A DNA stretch of 64,000 nucleotides from Pagrus major (lineage: Eukaryota; Chordata; Actinopteri; Spariformes; Sparidae), in the NCBI RefSeq assembly GCF_040436345.1, contig NC_133216.1, forward strand, positions 3,128,533 through 3,192,532. The letters run 5' to 3'. The translations under genes and the position numbers were made by a program. The notes under the pieces are model-generated. The model saw only the letters and a list, made by a program, of their open reading frames with translations, searched no databases and was not told the DNA's origin. Shown here one piece after another: positions 45,601 through 58,630 of the stretch (position 1 is the first letter of the stretch; every line of letters begins with the position of its first letter).

Positions 45601-46881
45601 GGATGAAGACGGTGCTGATCGCCCAGGCCGAGGCGGAGAAGATCAGGAAGATCGGTGAGGCGCAGGCTTCCTCCATCTCAGCCGTGGGAAAGGCGGAGGC
45701 TGAGAAGATGAGACTGAAGGCGGAGGCCTACCAGCAGTACGGAGAGGCAGCTAAGACTGCGCTGGTGCTCGAGGCCCTGCCGAAGGTAACACATGGATTT
45801 TTCAAGAGAACTTTCAGTTTCATTGGCTTCTTAATGCGTCGGAAATACAGTTTTTCACTTTCTTGTGAAGGGTTAGTCAAGAAGACGGATGCCACTGCTC
45901 GCTTCTGTCCCTGAGATATGAAGCTAGTTAGCTTAGCCTAGAAAGCAGACACGAATGAAAAGGGGACAAGTAGCCAGGCTGTGTCTAAACCTCAAGTTCC
46001 CATGAAGTCAAGTCAATCGATGTTTAGGTGTTTTTATCACAAATGCTGTATTTCTCACCTTTATGCCAGTATCAGGCCCAATAAATGAAAAAATAATGAA
46101 GCTTTATTTCCTTTTAGAAACTTGAATCTCTTGAATCCAAATTCAAAATGAACACACAGTGGTAGTATTTTTTCGTCTGCTCTCTGTCTTACACTGGGAC
46201 CACAGCTGCTTCATCTTAATGATTCATCAGTCATGAATCTATGACCGGTTAATGAATCACATGATTATTTCCTGCTTACAGTAAACACTTAACCGTATCG
46301 TTGCAGATTGCTTCCAAGGTAGCAGCTCCATTAGCCAGGACCAACGAGATAGTCATCCTCAGCGGGGAGGGCAGCCGTGTGACGGGCGAGGTGAACCGCC
46401 TTCTGGCTGAACTCCCTGTGTCTGTCAACGCTCTCACAGGAGTGGATCTGTCAAAGGTAGGCCGGCTACTTTGACTGCATGTGTAGTTTTACTGAACTGT
46501 TAAATGCAGGAGGGATTCAGATATTTGACTCAGCTCTGATAATATGACTATCAAGGCTGTTCAACCCTGGCTTTGTAGGATGACACTGAAAGTCGTGATG
46601 ATTCAGCTCATGTTTCTGTGTTTGTTTGTGTCTATACTTTAATTTTTGGAAGGGCTGATTTCACCCTCTCTGACTTATAAACGCCCACATGTTTTAAAAC
46701 ATACCTCTGATTTATAACGCAGGAATAAAAGGACTCGAAATCAGCCAGTCGAGCCTTCAGGAAAAACTTAAAAACCTGTGAATGGGAAAATTCACCATGA
46801 TTTGTTTCAGCGCCTCAGAGTTTCATTGTCCTCTCTCGACAGATACCGCTGCTGCAGAAGATGGCCGGTGCTCAAGCCTGA
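35919..46881 (+). CDS. flot2: Flotillin-2, 11 coding exons, 428 aa
   Basis: Exons 35919-35967, 37572-37653, 38876-38966, 39173-39296, 39845-39963, 44154-44267, 44353-44472, 44552-44766, 45602-45785, 46307-46456 and 46843-46881 join in frame with GT/AG borders. They give 428 residues, the length of mammalian flotillin-2. The start [20 protein letters not shown] carries the myristoylation glycine and a palmitoylation cysteine. The SPFH/PHB domain (about 5-185) is followed by a coiled, Glu/Ala/Lys-rich flotillin domain (about 190-365, [15 protein letters not shown]) and a C-terminal oligomerisation part ending [10 protein letters not shown]. In the family it forms hetero-oligomers with flotillin-1 at membrane microdomains and endosomes. 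No defect was seen. Intron 5 (4.2 kb) is the largest and holds mobile-element relics. Teleosts can have two flot2 genes; which one this is cannot be told here. Confidence 0.97.
36390..36690 (-). repeat. Dispersed repeat in flot2 intron 1
   Basis: Reverse-orientation copy of the repeat at 4130-4470, including the mirrored 'aggtggcagggtccgcca' block. An (AAG)n-like run follows at about 36766-36790. The rest of intron 1 shows nothing recognisable. Confidence 0.75.
41463..41882 (-). mobile_element. LINE (L1/Tx1-type) C-terminal relic in flot2 intron 5
   Basis: A 139-codon frame ends near a LINE-like C-terminus: a cysteine pair ([14 protein letters not shown]), then [20 protein letters not shown] and a [16 protein letters not shown] ending. 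These are typical of teleost L1-clade LINE proteins after the reverse transcriptase domain. It lies antisense to flot2. No reverse transcriptase domain remains nearby. Confidence 0.65.
42245..42420 (+). mobile_element. Possible hAT-type transposon 5' coding relic
   Basis: After ATG at 42265 the frame begins [19 protein letters not shown], which resembles the starts of hAT/TTF-type zinc-finger transposase-derived proteins in fish. It stops soon after. The identification rests on this short motif. Confidence 0.3.
42589..42680. repeat. CA/TG microsatellites in flot2 intron 5
   Basis: A (CA)n run at 42589-42605 and a (TG)n run at about 42640-42680 lie close together in inverted sense, so the region can fold. 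The rest of intron 5 (39964-41462 and 42681-44153) shows no gene; a short (CAA)n run lies near 43468. Confidence 0.9.
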
Positions 46882-49800
46882 AATCTCCACACGACTCCAG
46901 TATCTGTTGTATGCACTCTGATAGACTGCCTTTAATACACTTGAAGAATTTTGTTGTTTTATACGTATATACTGTATACCAAGTGAATTTTGGAAACCTC
47001 TGGTGCCTTACTTTATACAGGACCAGAATATCTGCATGCACTGCTGCTCATTCAAAGATGTTTTTTATTTAGTTTGAAAACGGGAACATTTTGTGTCTTT
47101 TTGTGTTTTTATTTTGTATTTAAATGATTTATATATATCGGCCCGTTTGTATGAAACGCCACAGAAGAGGAGAGCTGATATCAGACGGGTGTGATGGTCG
47201 AGTCTCACCCAGGTTAGAGTCATGTTATCACGTGGCCTGACAGCTGATGTTAGCAGCTGTTCTCTGGTGTTTCTACACGGGGGCGTCTCTTTACCGTCTG
47301 TGTGTTGCAGATCTTTTTGTTGATTTAAATACCTCTTTCTATGGTTAGACACATCTGCATTCCCTAGATAATCTGAATCTTTTCTTGTTTTAATTGTAGA
47401 GCTTTCTTTGTATTGTACATGTTGTAATTTTTAACTATCAAATATTATTCAGGTTATTTTGTCTCACTGGTTGATTTTTACAATGTGACAGGTGCTCACA
47501 ATCGTTAACAAGCTCCTTTCATTGTGTAAATCTGATCTGCTCCTCTGAAAGAAGTTTCATCCTACACAAACTGTTGATATCAGGCATGAAATTTATGATT
47601 ATTATTTATTTTCTGGCAGGAAAACAGGAAGCAAATTCTGATCTTGTGCTAATATGGTTAGCTTGTAATATGGTCATTTAATATTTAATGTGGTTGTAAC
47701 GTAAAATGGTACTAGTTTTGGCCTCGATTGAGTCTCAAAAAATCCGGTGGTGTTTAAAAAAAAAAAAAAAGATGGAAAGAGGAGAAGAAGGATCTGATGG
47801 GCAAAATGTAAAAACGACCGGCTTGGATTTGTGTGAAATATGTTAATATTGTGGGCAAAGCTTCATGTGAATAGATTCTGACAATGAAAAGCCAAACAGT
47901 GATGCCAAATAGAATAGATTGTCTTTTATTTTGTATTGTATCAGAAGGATACTGCATAGTTTATCTGAGGTTTAATTTCATACTACAAATATCTTTAGAT
48001 GCTAAGCCATGTTTGACAGCGTGTCAACAAACCAAACTTTTACACATTTTTCAGAGAAACGCGCTTTCTGTTCAGTGTACGTCCGTGTCGATTTGGTTTC
48101 ATAACTGTGATGTCTTAGCAGAGATCTTTAACTTATCAAATGTTTGACCTGTTTTAAAGGAACTGTTCACCAAAAAAATTTAGTCATCATCTCCTCCCTC
48201 CATGCTGATGGAAAGTCAGGTGCAGCTTCGTAGTCCACAAAACATTTCTGGAGCTTCACAGAAAAACAGCGTTGCAGCGTTCTCCTAAACAACTGAAGCA
48301 GCTGGGGACTTGTTTTAAAATGTAAAAATCAACCAAAAAACATAAAATGGCTCCATACAGCTCGTCCCAAATGACATAATTTACACTCTAGACACGCGGT
48401 GGAGTCTAATCCAAGTCTACAGAAGCCCAAAGATCTGAAATTGATGTGAAAAGATATTATTTACATCCTTGTCGTGCAGTCAAGCTCGTGCACCCCCTTT
48501 AGTTTAGCAGCTACAGTGGAGATTTGGCGTAAATAACGTCTTTAGGAATCAATTTGGGATCTCGGGGCTTCCAGAGACTGTGTGGAGCCATTTTGGTCAC
48601 CATCTACTTCAGTTTAGGAGAACGCTGCAACGCTGTTTTGCTGTGAAGCTCCAGAAATGTTTTGTGGACTACGTAACTTCACCTCACTTTCCATCAGCAT
48701 TGGGTGAGGAGATAATAACTCAGTTTTCTTTTTTGGGTGAAGTTATCCTTTAATCAGTGATATTGTTGTTTGTAAATAGTCACAATGTTTTGTTGTTTTG
48801 GGGTCTGATGCACCACATTTTAAGCTCCAGTGCAGCAGTTCACTCTGATGCAACACTATCTGTCAAAGGTTTTTGGAAAACATTTGCAGATACAGAATAT
48901 TATCCGGCAGATCCGTCCTATGAAATGTATCTCATCCACGTAGACACTTCCCGAAGAAGTGAGCTGAGTGGATTCTGGCAGCCAGAACCTGCTGGTCTCC
49001 TCTCAGTGCTGTAAAGAGCTGCACTCACCCACATTAAACCTGAACTAGTGTGACAGTGATGTTTAGTTTGAACCTCATTTCTCAAGCAGGTAAAACAACA
49101 AATACGGAGGTAGTTTTATTCATGGCTGAAGAAACGGCCACTACGAGCATACTGACACAGAATTCACAGAGGACTGTTATGATTATTGATGTTGATGAAG
49201 TTTTTTGTGCTCATCCTGAGTTGAATTATGTTTTAGAGTAACTTAACAAATGCTGTGACCATACTGATTCGTTTAGCTTCAAATGTCCAGTGTATATATG
49301 ACATGTTTGTGTTATAGTCCTACTGTTATTTACAACACGTACACTGTGTGTCTCAAACAGCCTTGAGTTCCTGTATGCTCTTGCTGCATGTCATCCGTCT
49401 GTAATCAGAATAATCAGTTCACTCTTCGCTACTTGTCCTTCTAATAAATCCAAATGCCATCATTTATCTGTTTTTTGCTATTTACTATACTATTTACGAT
49501 ACTGTAGCCTTAAAAAATAACTCAAAAAATTATGAACAGAATGAGAAGAAATAACTGTTCTGATGTTTTGATGTATTGTTGCAGAAATATGTACTGAAGA
49601 TATGCTAACCAGCTAGCCCCAGTCCGTCACGGTCTAAAGCTCCTGTGCTAGCGGATTAAACACCAACTCTGCTGTTCTGAGCCCCCAGTCCAGACTGCTA
49701 GCTCCACGGCTAACTGAGCTAACTGGCAGCTACAGTTAGCAGCAGCTAGTGACAACACTTTGATATGCTGCCCCCTATTGGTTTGGAGTATGACATCCAC

Positions 49801-50429
49801 TGGTGGCCAGTTCTTACATATTGCACCTTTTTTAAAACATATATTCAATCATGAATGTGCTTCTAGGCAGGGCGTTATTATGACACACACATAGTTGAAA
49901 CTCTTAAAAGAAAATAAAACTAGGTTTGAGTTATAATCTCTTTGCGTGCTTTGTTTATTTTTTTGTGTCGGGTTTTGGTTAGTATCAGTTTCCAACCAGT
50001 TATTTGGGCCCTTTTATGATTTTTGTTGAGGCACAAAGAACAATTTCATTACAATGGATATTTACAGGGTTAATATCAGACTTAAATCATGTCATTTCCA
50101 CTTTTAAAATCAAATATATGCCAGGTTGTCGAAAGTAATTTAATAAATGTACTCAAATACTGTAATATAATACAATACTGACAGGATATTCTACATAATT
50201 ATTATTATTTTTTAATAATTAAAGTAGATTTTTGGTGACAAAAACGCTTTTTATAGGAATGCAGGCCTTTTTTCATGTAATGGAATATATTATAGTGCTG
50301 CCTGTTTATTTGAATACTTACTCCACCATTGCTTCGTGTATTTATTAAGGAAATTTAGATCTCGTCACGTTTTAAGTAATAAAACCTCAAATCCGTCTGT
50401 ATTATTCGACAGGCGTTCGCCGTCGATGC
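46882..50429. other. flot2 3' UTR and intergenic DNA
   Basis: Follows the flot2 stop. I cannot fix the polyadenylation site. It contains an A-run at about 47757-47770, the MITE at 48154-48753 and a repeat-like block at 49600-49830 ('ctgccccctattggt'). In human the gene ERAL1 lies between FLOT2 and FAM222B; I see no ERAL1 GTPase or KH-domain coding sequence here. Confidence 0.6.
48154..48753. mobile_element. TTAA-flanked palindromic MITE, copy 1
   Basis: Begins TTAAAGGAACTGTTCACC and ends GGTGAAGTTATCCTTTAA. Long inverted arms continue through 'cacaaaacatttctggagct' and 'cagcgttgcagcgttctcct', mirrored at about 48615-48670. The interior is non-coding. TTAA at both ends fits a piggyBac-like target duplication, which is inference. 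Confidence 0.8.
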
Positions 50430-50610
50430 CTAAATGCAGAGCCGGGGTCCATTCTCTTTGCGCATGCGCGACAAATGTTGCTGCCGTAGCCGGACAGCAG
50501 CAGCAGCCCGGAGAAATCAACACACTGGGGATGGTCGCTTCATTTTTACAACCAATATCAACGTTATATCTCCACAAAATGAAGTTTCCCTACTCGTAGC
50601 TTCGTGAGGA
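50430..50610 (+). promoter_or_regulatory. fam222b: FAM222B promoter and non-coding first exon
   Basis: CpG-containing block ending in a strong donor, GA|GTAAGT at 50611. An NRF1-type palindrome TGCGCATGCGCG lies at 50459-50470. No TATA box. The first exon end at 50610 is inferred from the donor; the splice partner is the acceptor at 53064. Confidence 0.55.
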
Positions 50611-51082
50611 GTAAGTATCATCCCGTTTAATCCGCTCCGCGTTGCTGTTTTCCCGTCAGCGAGGAGCTAAAGTTTGCTAACCAGCTGGCCTGGTCACAAT
50701 AAGCACAAAGAAGCTCCTTATTTATTGTGGTGCTTGACTCGAAGTAACCTACTGAAAGATGATTTATTTAAATTTTTTTACTGTTTCTAATGTCCGTGAG
50801 GTAAAGTATGTTAATCCCACAGTCGGTCCACTCAGCTGAAATAATCCAGCTTCATTTAAAGACCGTTCCTGACGTTAGCTAGCTGTTTTTAAACTCCAGC
50901 AGATTAAGGCTGGATTGCCAGACAGATGGCTAACGTTACCTAGCTACACACAGCCTGCTGCAAGTTAACCTGGCCCTCTGTTATTGTGTTAAATCTGTAA
51001 CTCGACACGCTCACACAAGATGACAAAGGTTGATTTTAGGCGTTAACTGAGGTCGCTGCCACAGCTCCACACGGTTAGTGTG

Positions 51083-51119
<37 letters not shown>

Positions 51120-53064
51120 GAAAGGTCACATTATCCAGTCTGCATTAATGAGGATCATCGTTTTAACCACACACACACTCCACCTCGTCATCCTGTGGGA
51201 TACAGAGGGAGGAAAAGGTTATTAACCCATGTCAGCAGAGAGGCGGTGGTCCTGTGGCTTAATGTGTTTGGATTTAGGTGAAATAGAAAAGCAAAGGAGT
51301 CCCACCGATGCTTTCACAAACACTTTATCTCACCAATGATCCACGAGAGAGTGCGTTCGTTAAGATTGCCCCACTGTGACAAGTCAGTAAAATATTTGTA
51401 CGCTGGAAGTGATCGAGTGATGAATCATAAACTGTCTGCAAATCTGTGATGAATCTGCAAAATACTGTGGTGACTAAATGTAGTTTCCTCAGAGATCCCC
51501 TCCCAACAACCGTCTTCCAGTGAAGAAACTGGGAATGAAACCATTATTTTCTGAAACACTCTGGGTATTTGGCTAATGCAGTCGAGGCTGTTTGCTTAAA
51601 CTCTCCCTCACGTCCTTGTTGTGAACACTGATTCTTTGTGTAATACATCTGATATAAGCTCCTGCAAGAACATCCAGAGACGGATCAGTTTGTTCACTGT
51701 CAAACTGATGAATCATTTTAATCAATTTTCAAACAAAGCTCTCTTTCTTGCATTTCCTCTTTCATGTATGTGTTGTCGCAGGAGTGTTTCATTTTTGTTT
51801 TTTCAGGAACATTTCCTGGTTTTAGCCTCTAAGTTGCTTTCTGGAGATGGTAAATTTAATATCTTTCGGTTTTTGACTCTTGCTCAGGCGCTCTTCACTA
51901 ATTCCTGACATTTACTGACTGCACAGCTAATGAGTTAATTGTAAAAATGATAATGATCATTAGCTGCAGCCCTTCTGTGGACCGCCATCTCTTCTATTGC
52001 AGCTCAGGAAGAAGGAAGCACAGATTGTTTATTTGCTCTCAGATTTACATGGGAATAAATGATTTTTTTGTAAAGATTTGTAAAATGTAAATCTGTAAAA
52101 CTTTAGTGCCTGTGGGATTACAAATAAAAGATTCCAGTGTAGGCAGTGGCATTCCCCTTGTTAATCTGCTCCATGTCTGACCAGTAATTAGATTTTCTCA
52201 TGTTACTCATCGCATCATTTTGCAGATTTGTCATCATTGATTTGCTGACGCTGTGTGATTCATCACTAGTTTTCTCCCTCTTGACTCAACTAATAATTAT
52301 TTTCATTGTCGATTAGCCGGTTTATTATTTTCTCGACTAACTGATTAGTTGTTTGATTTATTAAGTATCAGAAAATGATGAAATAGGTCAATCACATGAT
52401 GTCTTGCTTTGTCCACAACCCAAAGATACTCAGTTTTCTGTCAGAGGAGGAAAGACACAAGTAAATATTCACATTAAAGAAACTAGAATCAATATCTCTT
52501 GTTAAAAAGAACTCAAACGGATTAATCGATTATAAAGATAGTTAGCGATTGATGTAATAGTGGGACAATCTTTATGTAGTCGTCTGCAGGCGTGTTCGTG
52601 CTGTCTTCTTTGTGTAAGCAGATATTCAACAAGATGACTGTGTTTTCTGTTAAAATGCATCTGGATTCAGGACCAAAGCTTCCATTTTGATTTGATTCTA
52701 TCTTTTCACGATGTGGCCTACTGAAACACATTCAGCAGAGAAAATTGTGCTGGTTTTTCCCACTGTGAGTGAGTCTGAAGAGGATATCTGGTTGGCTCGC
52801 AGCCTGCATCACGCTGCATCTGTGTGCTGTTCTGTTCGGGGGGAAAAAGAACATCTTTTCTTTTTCCATCTCCGGCTCGGCTCGCTGCTTGCTGCAGGGT
52901 GTACACCGCCAGCTTTTATAGAACCATGATGTCAGTTTATTACAAGCTGCCATTTGCAAAAGGTCAAACAGTACTGGATGTGAAAATAGGCGATAGCGAA
53001 GTCATTTCACACCAACGTAAGTGTCTGTCAGCGGCTGACTCACGCCTGCTCTGTCTGTCCCCAG
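50611..53064 (+). other. FAM222B intron 1
   Basis: Contains a (GT)n run at 51086-51117 and otherwise no recognisable gene or RNA. The acceptor is CTGTCCCCAG at 53064. Confidence 0.5.
51086..51117. repeat. (TG)n microsatellite
   Basis: Sixteen TG units in FAM222B intron 1. Confidence 0.97.
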
Positions 53065-53110
53065 TATGGTGAGGAGAAGGTGTCCCATGCTGCATTAGTG
53101 GAATAGTGAC

Positions 53111-56100
53111 ATGCTGGCCTGTCTGCCGGCATCAGGTGACCCTACCATCAGACTTCTCTCCCGTACGCAGATGAACACTGGACTTCAGAAATGTGAGTGC
53201 TTCCTTCCATCATGTCGTGGTTCCATTTCCTCATTGCTCGGCGTCAGGGCGTCAGACAATGTGTTGATGCAGCAACTTTATGTGTTTGTGTGTGTATTTA
53301 CATGAGGGAGTAAAAAAAAGTCTAGCTAGCTTTGTCATCCAGAGCAGAGAGCAACAAAATCGAACGATATCGAAAGCTCATTTCAATCGATTTTCGATTC
53401 AGAATTGAAGTCGTGACCACTATAATCAATTAATCTGCTGATTATTTTCACTATTGACAGTTTAATCTGTTAAAAGTCAGATAAAATGTAAAATATGCTT
53501 ACACACAATTTACCAGAACCCAAAGTGACATTTTCTTTTGCTTCTTCTGTCCGACCAACAGTCCAAAAACCCCAAAACTCTTCATTTCCTGTCAGAAATG
53601 ACAAAGACAAGCAGCACATTTAAGAAGCTGGAACCGTCACTCAGCATTAGGGGTCAGACGATGTGTTGATGCTGCAATTTTATTTGCATTTTGAGGTTTG
53701 AAAACTATAATTTACCCATGATTTGCTGAAACTGACATGACAAGAAAGCAAAAGCCCGAACAAAACTTGATTTTTGGGGCTGATACCGATATTGGGGAGT
53801 AAAAAAGTCGCACATTTTTTGCAATGATCCCACAAATGTGGTTAACAAACACTTGTGACAAAGATTTGTAACAGAGTCGGGATATTTTACCGTTCACTAA
53901 AAATGTAATGATTATAAATTACCCGAAGCATCTTTTACTGCATTATAATCTCTTACAAAAGCAGTTTGTCATATTGTCGCATATCAAATAACACACATGC
54001 CGATACATTACATCTGTAATACGCCAGCATCGGTCAGGCTCTACAGAAAAGTGTCATTACTAACACCTCAAACATTGTCGAGGGTGAGAGTGATGTCGTA
54101 ATGGTTCTTTACTGATGAATCAACCGGCTCTACCTGACCCGGACTTTTCAACACTTCAATACAGTTGTTGTATTTTGTTACAGAAGAAGTGATTGATGTT
54201 CAGCCCACATTTAAAGGCACCATGCGAGATGTAGCAGGAAGCTACAATACAGCTCACGCTGTTCTACATGTTATTCCTCCACCTCGACTGTCATACGGAG
54301 CAGTATTCAGGGCGCGACGAACAATTACTTCCATTTATTTTCATAACAGATTAGAGTTGTCACGGTTCAATTTAAATTTAAACATTTACTTCAGCGCTGA
54401 CGACTATTTCATCGTCATTTCATTGATTTGTTAAAAATATCAGATCATTGGTTTTTACGTCCTGACAACTAGAGACGACCAATATATCAGTTGCGTGATA
54501 TTATCGCCTGATATTGGCCCATCACAGATATATTGGTGTCGGCGTATGTTGTTCATTATGGGTCAATATGAAAACTTTTGTTTTTACATTACTTAATGTA
54601 GAAAATGTGCTTGGGGTAATTTTTAATCATTACATTTCCAGTGAAGTTGATTTAATCTTGAGAATATTCTGCCTTTGTTACACATCTTTGCCACAAAGTG
54701 CTTGATAACCACATCTGAGGGATCGTTACAAAAACTGTGTGCATAACGGTCGATATCTCTCAGAATACACCTTTTTATATCCGGTATTGGTCAGACTCTA
54801 CCAAGAACTGTTGTTTACATTTTCAGATTCTTCTTTAAAAAGATGGTTATTTCACAACAACAGCGTCACTTTGTCCTGGTGGCTTTTTGCTTGTTAGTGT
54901 CACACAAGTTCAAATAATATTCACCAAAAATACCAGCCTTCAGTGATTCAACAATAAAAGAAAGAAATTCTGTTTTCTGTTTCCCTCTCCACAAACAAAT
55001 CAATAAAGAACTTGAAAAAGAAAATAGACCGAACATCTCACACATCTGATGCAAAGCTAGCTTTGTCATCCAGGGTAGAGAGCAAAAAAAAAACATTCCT
55101 GCTTTTCATTTCAAAGAATGAAATGAAAGTTCATTTTCATTGATTTTCCAAATGTTTTTTCCTCGGTCCAAAAACCCAAAACTCTTCATTTTCTTTGCAA
55201 CTCTGGTGTTACAGTACATGTCAGTGTGCTCTGCTTGTTATTTCTGGTTGACTGACTGTATTTACTTTGCAGGGGAAACTACACAGAAGATGAGATCTGC
55301 CAGCTATCCAACCCCAGCAGAGTTGGATGCCTATGCTAAGAAAGTTGCCAACAACCCTCTGACCATCCAGATCTTCCCCAACAGTGTCAAAGTACCTCAA
55401 AGGAAGCACATTCGTCGCACAGTCAACGGGCTCGACACCTCCTCGTCTAGCCAGCGCCACAGTCCCTACCCCTCTCAGGTCAGCTCCAGTAGGGGCCTGC
55501 TGGCTGTCCTCCGAGCGCCTGCCAAAGGCGTCATCAAAGGGTCGGACGGTAGCCGCGCCCGACACCTTCATAAAGCCGTCATGAACCCTCACAGTGGGCC
55601 GTACGCCACTCAAAGCACTTTAAATCTTCCTCAGCCGGCTCCTCACCTACAGGGCCCGTCTCAGCCTGCAGCCCAGGCTGTCCAGAAGCAGGGGATGGTT
55701 CACCCACAGGCGCTACAGCAACAGCAAAGCATGGCTCATCCAATGACTTTACAGCAGCCTCAAACTATGCCTCACCCCCAGGCTTTACAGCAGAGGACCG
55801 TGGCTCATTCACAGGCTCTGCAGCGACAGCAGAGCTTGTCCCAGGTTCAGACTTCACAGCAGCAGAGATTGGCTCACCCACAGGGCGTCCAGAGGCAGCA
55901 GAGCCTGCCTCACCCCCAGGCTCTGCAGCAGCAGCAGAGCCAGTCCTGTCCACCAGTCGTACCACAGCAGCATCTTTCTCACCTGCAGACACTAAAGCAT
56001 CCGCCGGCTCCTCCGCAAGCTTTACTCACACAACCAGGAGTGACTCAGGATCTGCGCCACATGTCTGACGGAGCTCCGCTTCCGAGCCTGCAGCACACCC

Positions 56101-57278
56101 AGGGGCTGGTGGGTTCACAGCCCCTCCCCCAGGCTGTGGGTGCAGGACCTCCTGCGATGCCTAACAGCCTCCAGCAGCCTCCGCCGGGGGCGTATGGGCC
56201 CCGGAAGCTCCCCGACGCAGACGCCCCACCAAATGTAACTGTATCTACCTCCACCATCCCACTGTCCATGGCAGCCAGCCTGCATCAGAACCGGCCTGGC
56301 GACCTGAGCAGCATTGTGCACCAAATCAACCAGTTGTGCCAGGCTCGGGCCGGCATGGGCACCACCTCAGTCTGTGAGGGCCAGATCGCTAACCCCAGCC
56401 CCATCAGCCGCAACCTGCTGATCAACGCCAGCTCGAGAGTGTCCTCTCACCCCGGGGCTCTGGGCTCTGTGCCCAGCTGCCTCATGGTGGGACCCCCAGA
56501 CAAAGCTACAGCTCAGACTACCAGTGCTGCTCTGCTTTCACAGCCCAACATAGCTGCTACTAACAGTCTACCTGCCTTTCACACAGACCCAGAGAAGGTT
56601 CACCTGCAGCAGCAGCAGCAGCAGCTTCAGCACCATTTACATCAGCAGAAACAGCAGCAGCATTTACAGCAGCAACATTTACAACAACTACAGCAGCTGC
56701 AGCAGCAGCGCTCCTGGGCTCAGCACCAGCTGGCCCACATGCAGCAGCCTCCTGAGGGGGCCCATCCCTGCAAGAACCCCCGGATGGAGCCTCCAGCTGA
56801 GTGTGCTTTCCCCTCTCGAAACCTCAACTACCCCCACAAGCTACCTAACGCTGCACAGTCCTTTCCTCTCAAACACCCTGCAGAAAAACCACGACCTTCA
56901 TCCCCCGTTAACTGCCCGGTAGGTTCTATGCCTTACATTAATGGCCACTACATGCAGCCACCGTGGGGCAGCATCCCAGCCACAGCAGGTAACAACGTAT
57001 CCGGCCCTCAGGACCTCCCGGTGGCTTTCCAGGGGGGGCAGGCTGCAGCCTCCACAGACCGCATCCCAGGGGCAAAGTACCGGCCGGGGAAGGAGTGTCC
57101 TCCTGGCCAGCCCAAGCTGATGCAGAATGTGGATTTCTTGGGAGGGGAATTCCAGCTGCCCGGCTATCAGGAGCAGAACATGGATGTGATGGGGAAGATG
57201 CACAGGTCAGCCATGGGTCAGGTTCAGGAGCCCAACAACGGCGGAGGAGTCCACACTCATCACCCAGGCTACCGCTAA
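53111..57278 (+). CDS. fam222b: FAM222B, two coding exons, 695 aa
   Basis: Exon 53111-53192 (MLACLPASGDPTIRLLSRTQ, then MNTGLQK) joins exon 55273-57278 through a split TGG codon to give KWETTQKMR, matching human FAM222B around this junction. The large exon also reads open upstream to 55140, but that part is intron. The conserved block YPTPAELDAYAKKVANNPLT, followed by the KHIRRTVNGLDT motif, lies at about residues 39-84. A central Gln/Pro/His-rich part (55680-55990) has a degenerate repeat of the HPQALQQQQS type, and a poly-Gln segment follows at 56605-56745. PPNVTVSTSTIPLSMAA and SSIVHQINQLCQ are family blocks, and the end is HHPGYR as in human. The molecular role of FAM222B is not established; the paralogue FAM222A is known as aggregatin. 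The poly-Gln part is low-complexity and likely length-variable. Confidence 0.95.
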
Positions 57279-58630
57279 CGTGTGCGTTCACCCCCCTCCT
57301 CGGTGTGTTTTGAGTTTCCTCAACAGCTACTTTCAGCTTCTGTGGTTTATTCTTTAAGATCTTGCAAGTGATCAATTACATTTTATTGCTCCAGAGCTCG
57401 ATTTGTAGACCCACCAGGTTGTGATGTTTCAAAGTATTCCTCAGGTCTTAAGCCATGTCGTTGCAGATGAAGGGTTTTTGAGATTGTTGTCCACCGTTGA
57501 GTAGAAAATCCTCTTTTCATCACTGGCATGGACGCGCTTCTCTTTGTTCATGTATATACGGTGTTCTGAAATACTCATTGCTTGCCATGATTGTCACAGT
57601 GCTTCTCCTCGGTTGACATGGAACAACTTTTTTCAGCATTTGTGGCCTTACAACTGCCCAAAGGCAAGATTTAGGATGTCTTGTGTAATGTTTTTATTTG
57701 AAATTATTTATCCTCTTAACAGGTTTCTGATCCATTTGAATAAGAAGGTTACATGTATATGCAATTAATAAGACTGTTGAAAAGGTTTTTGTCCCCGTTG
57801 TTAGTAGCCAAAACTCCTCTATCAGGAAAACAAAATGGCTTCTGAACTGCACCGTGAGTGTGCGCGCAAAAAACGGCTAACGATCACTGTTAAGCAGAAT
57901 TTGATATAAAATAAGACAAAGCCAGCACTAGCAAAAACCGTAACATTTTCTTTGATCCGTGTAGTTTTCTTTTGTTTGGAAAGTGCCCTCGTGTGTAATA
58001 TTTCAAGAGTTGCTTTTGAAGTAGTTATTCTTTTATTTGTGGTATTTCTGTAGATGGTCCTACTTGAACTGTAGAAATTACTTTTTAAATGTTATGCTGT
58101 AACATTTGGCAAGAGGAGCAGAAACTCCATTAGCCCCCTATTTGTTCGTAGCTAATGTGAAACAGAAAGGCATCCCATCCATTAATACTGAAATGGCGTG
58201 CGTATGTCGGTATGTGAAAAGCAAATTGATCACTTGCAAGCGTGCAAGTACTTCAGATAATGCAAGCTGGGAAAATGCTTCATTAACACATTTCCTCACC
58301 ACTTTACTACTGTAATACAAGTGAACTGATGTGGTGTGGACTGAATCTGTGTGGCTCGTGGTGGGCTGTTCATCTGCTGATCACTGGCCTCACCCTGTGT
58401 TGTATTTCTGCTACCTATAAAGAAAAATAAGAACATTTAATGCAGGTTATGTTTTGCTAGATGTTTCTAGCACGATGAAGCTCTGGACCCATTTCCTCCT
58501 CTAGTCCTTTTTTCGGGTTGATGTTGTCCGGGCATATTTTTGCTCTGCTGGCCTCAAGCCTTCTGGAAAAAGCCTTAAATGTCACAGTAGTTAATCCTCG
58601 ACTTCATACTTTCTCTGCCAGGATCCAAAC

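Noticed and set aside
55140..55272. Long N-terminal extension of FAM222B from 55140
   Set aside because: The sequence before 55273 ends in a pyrimidine-rich AG acceptor, and splicing from 53192 restores the family's KWETTQKMR.
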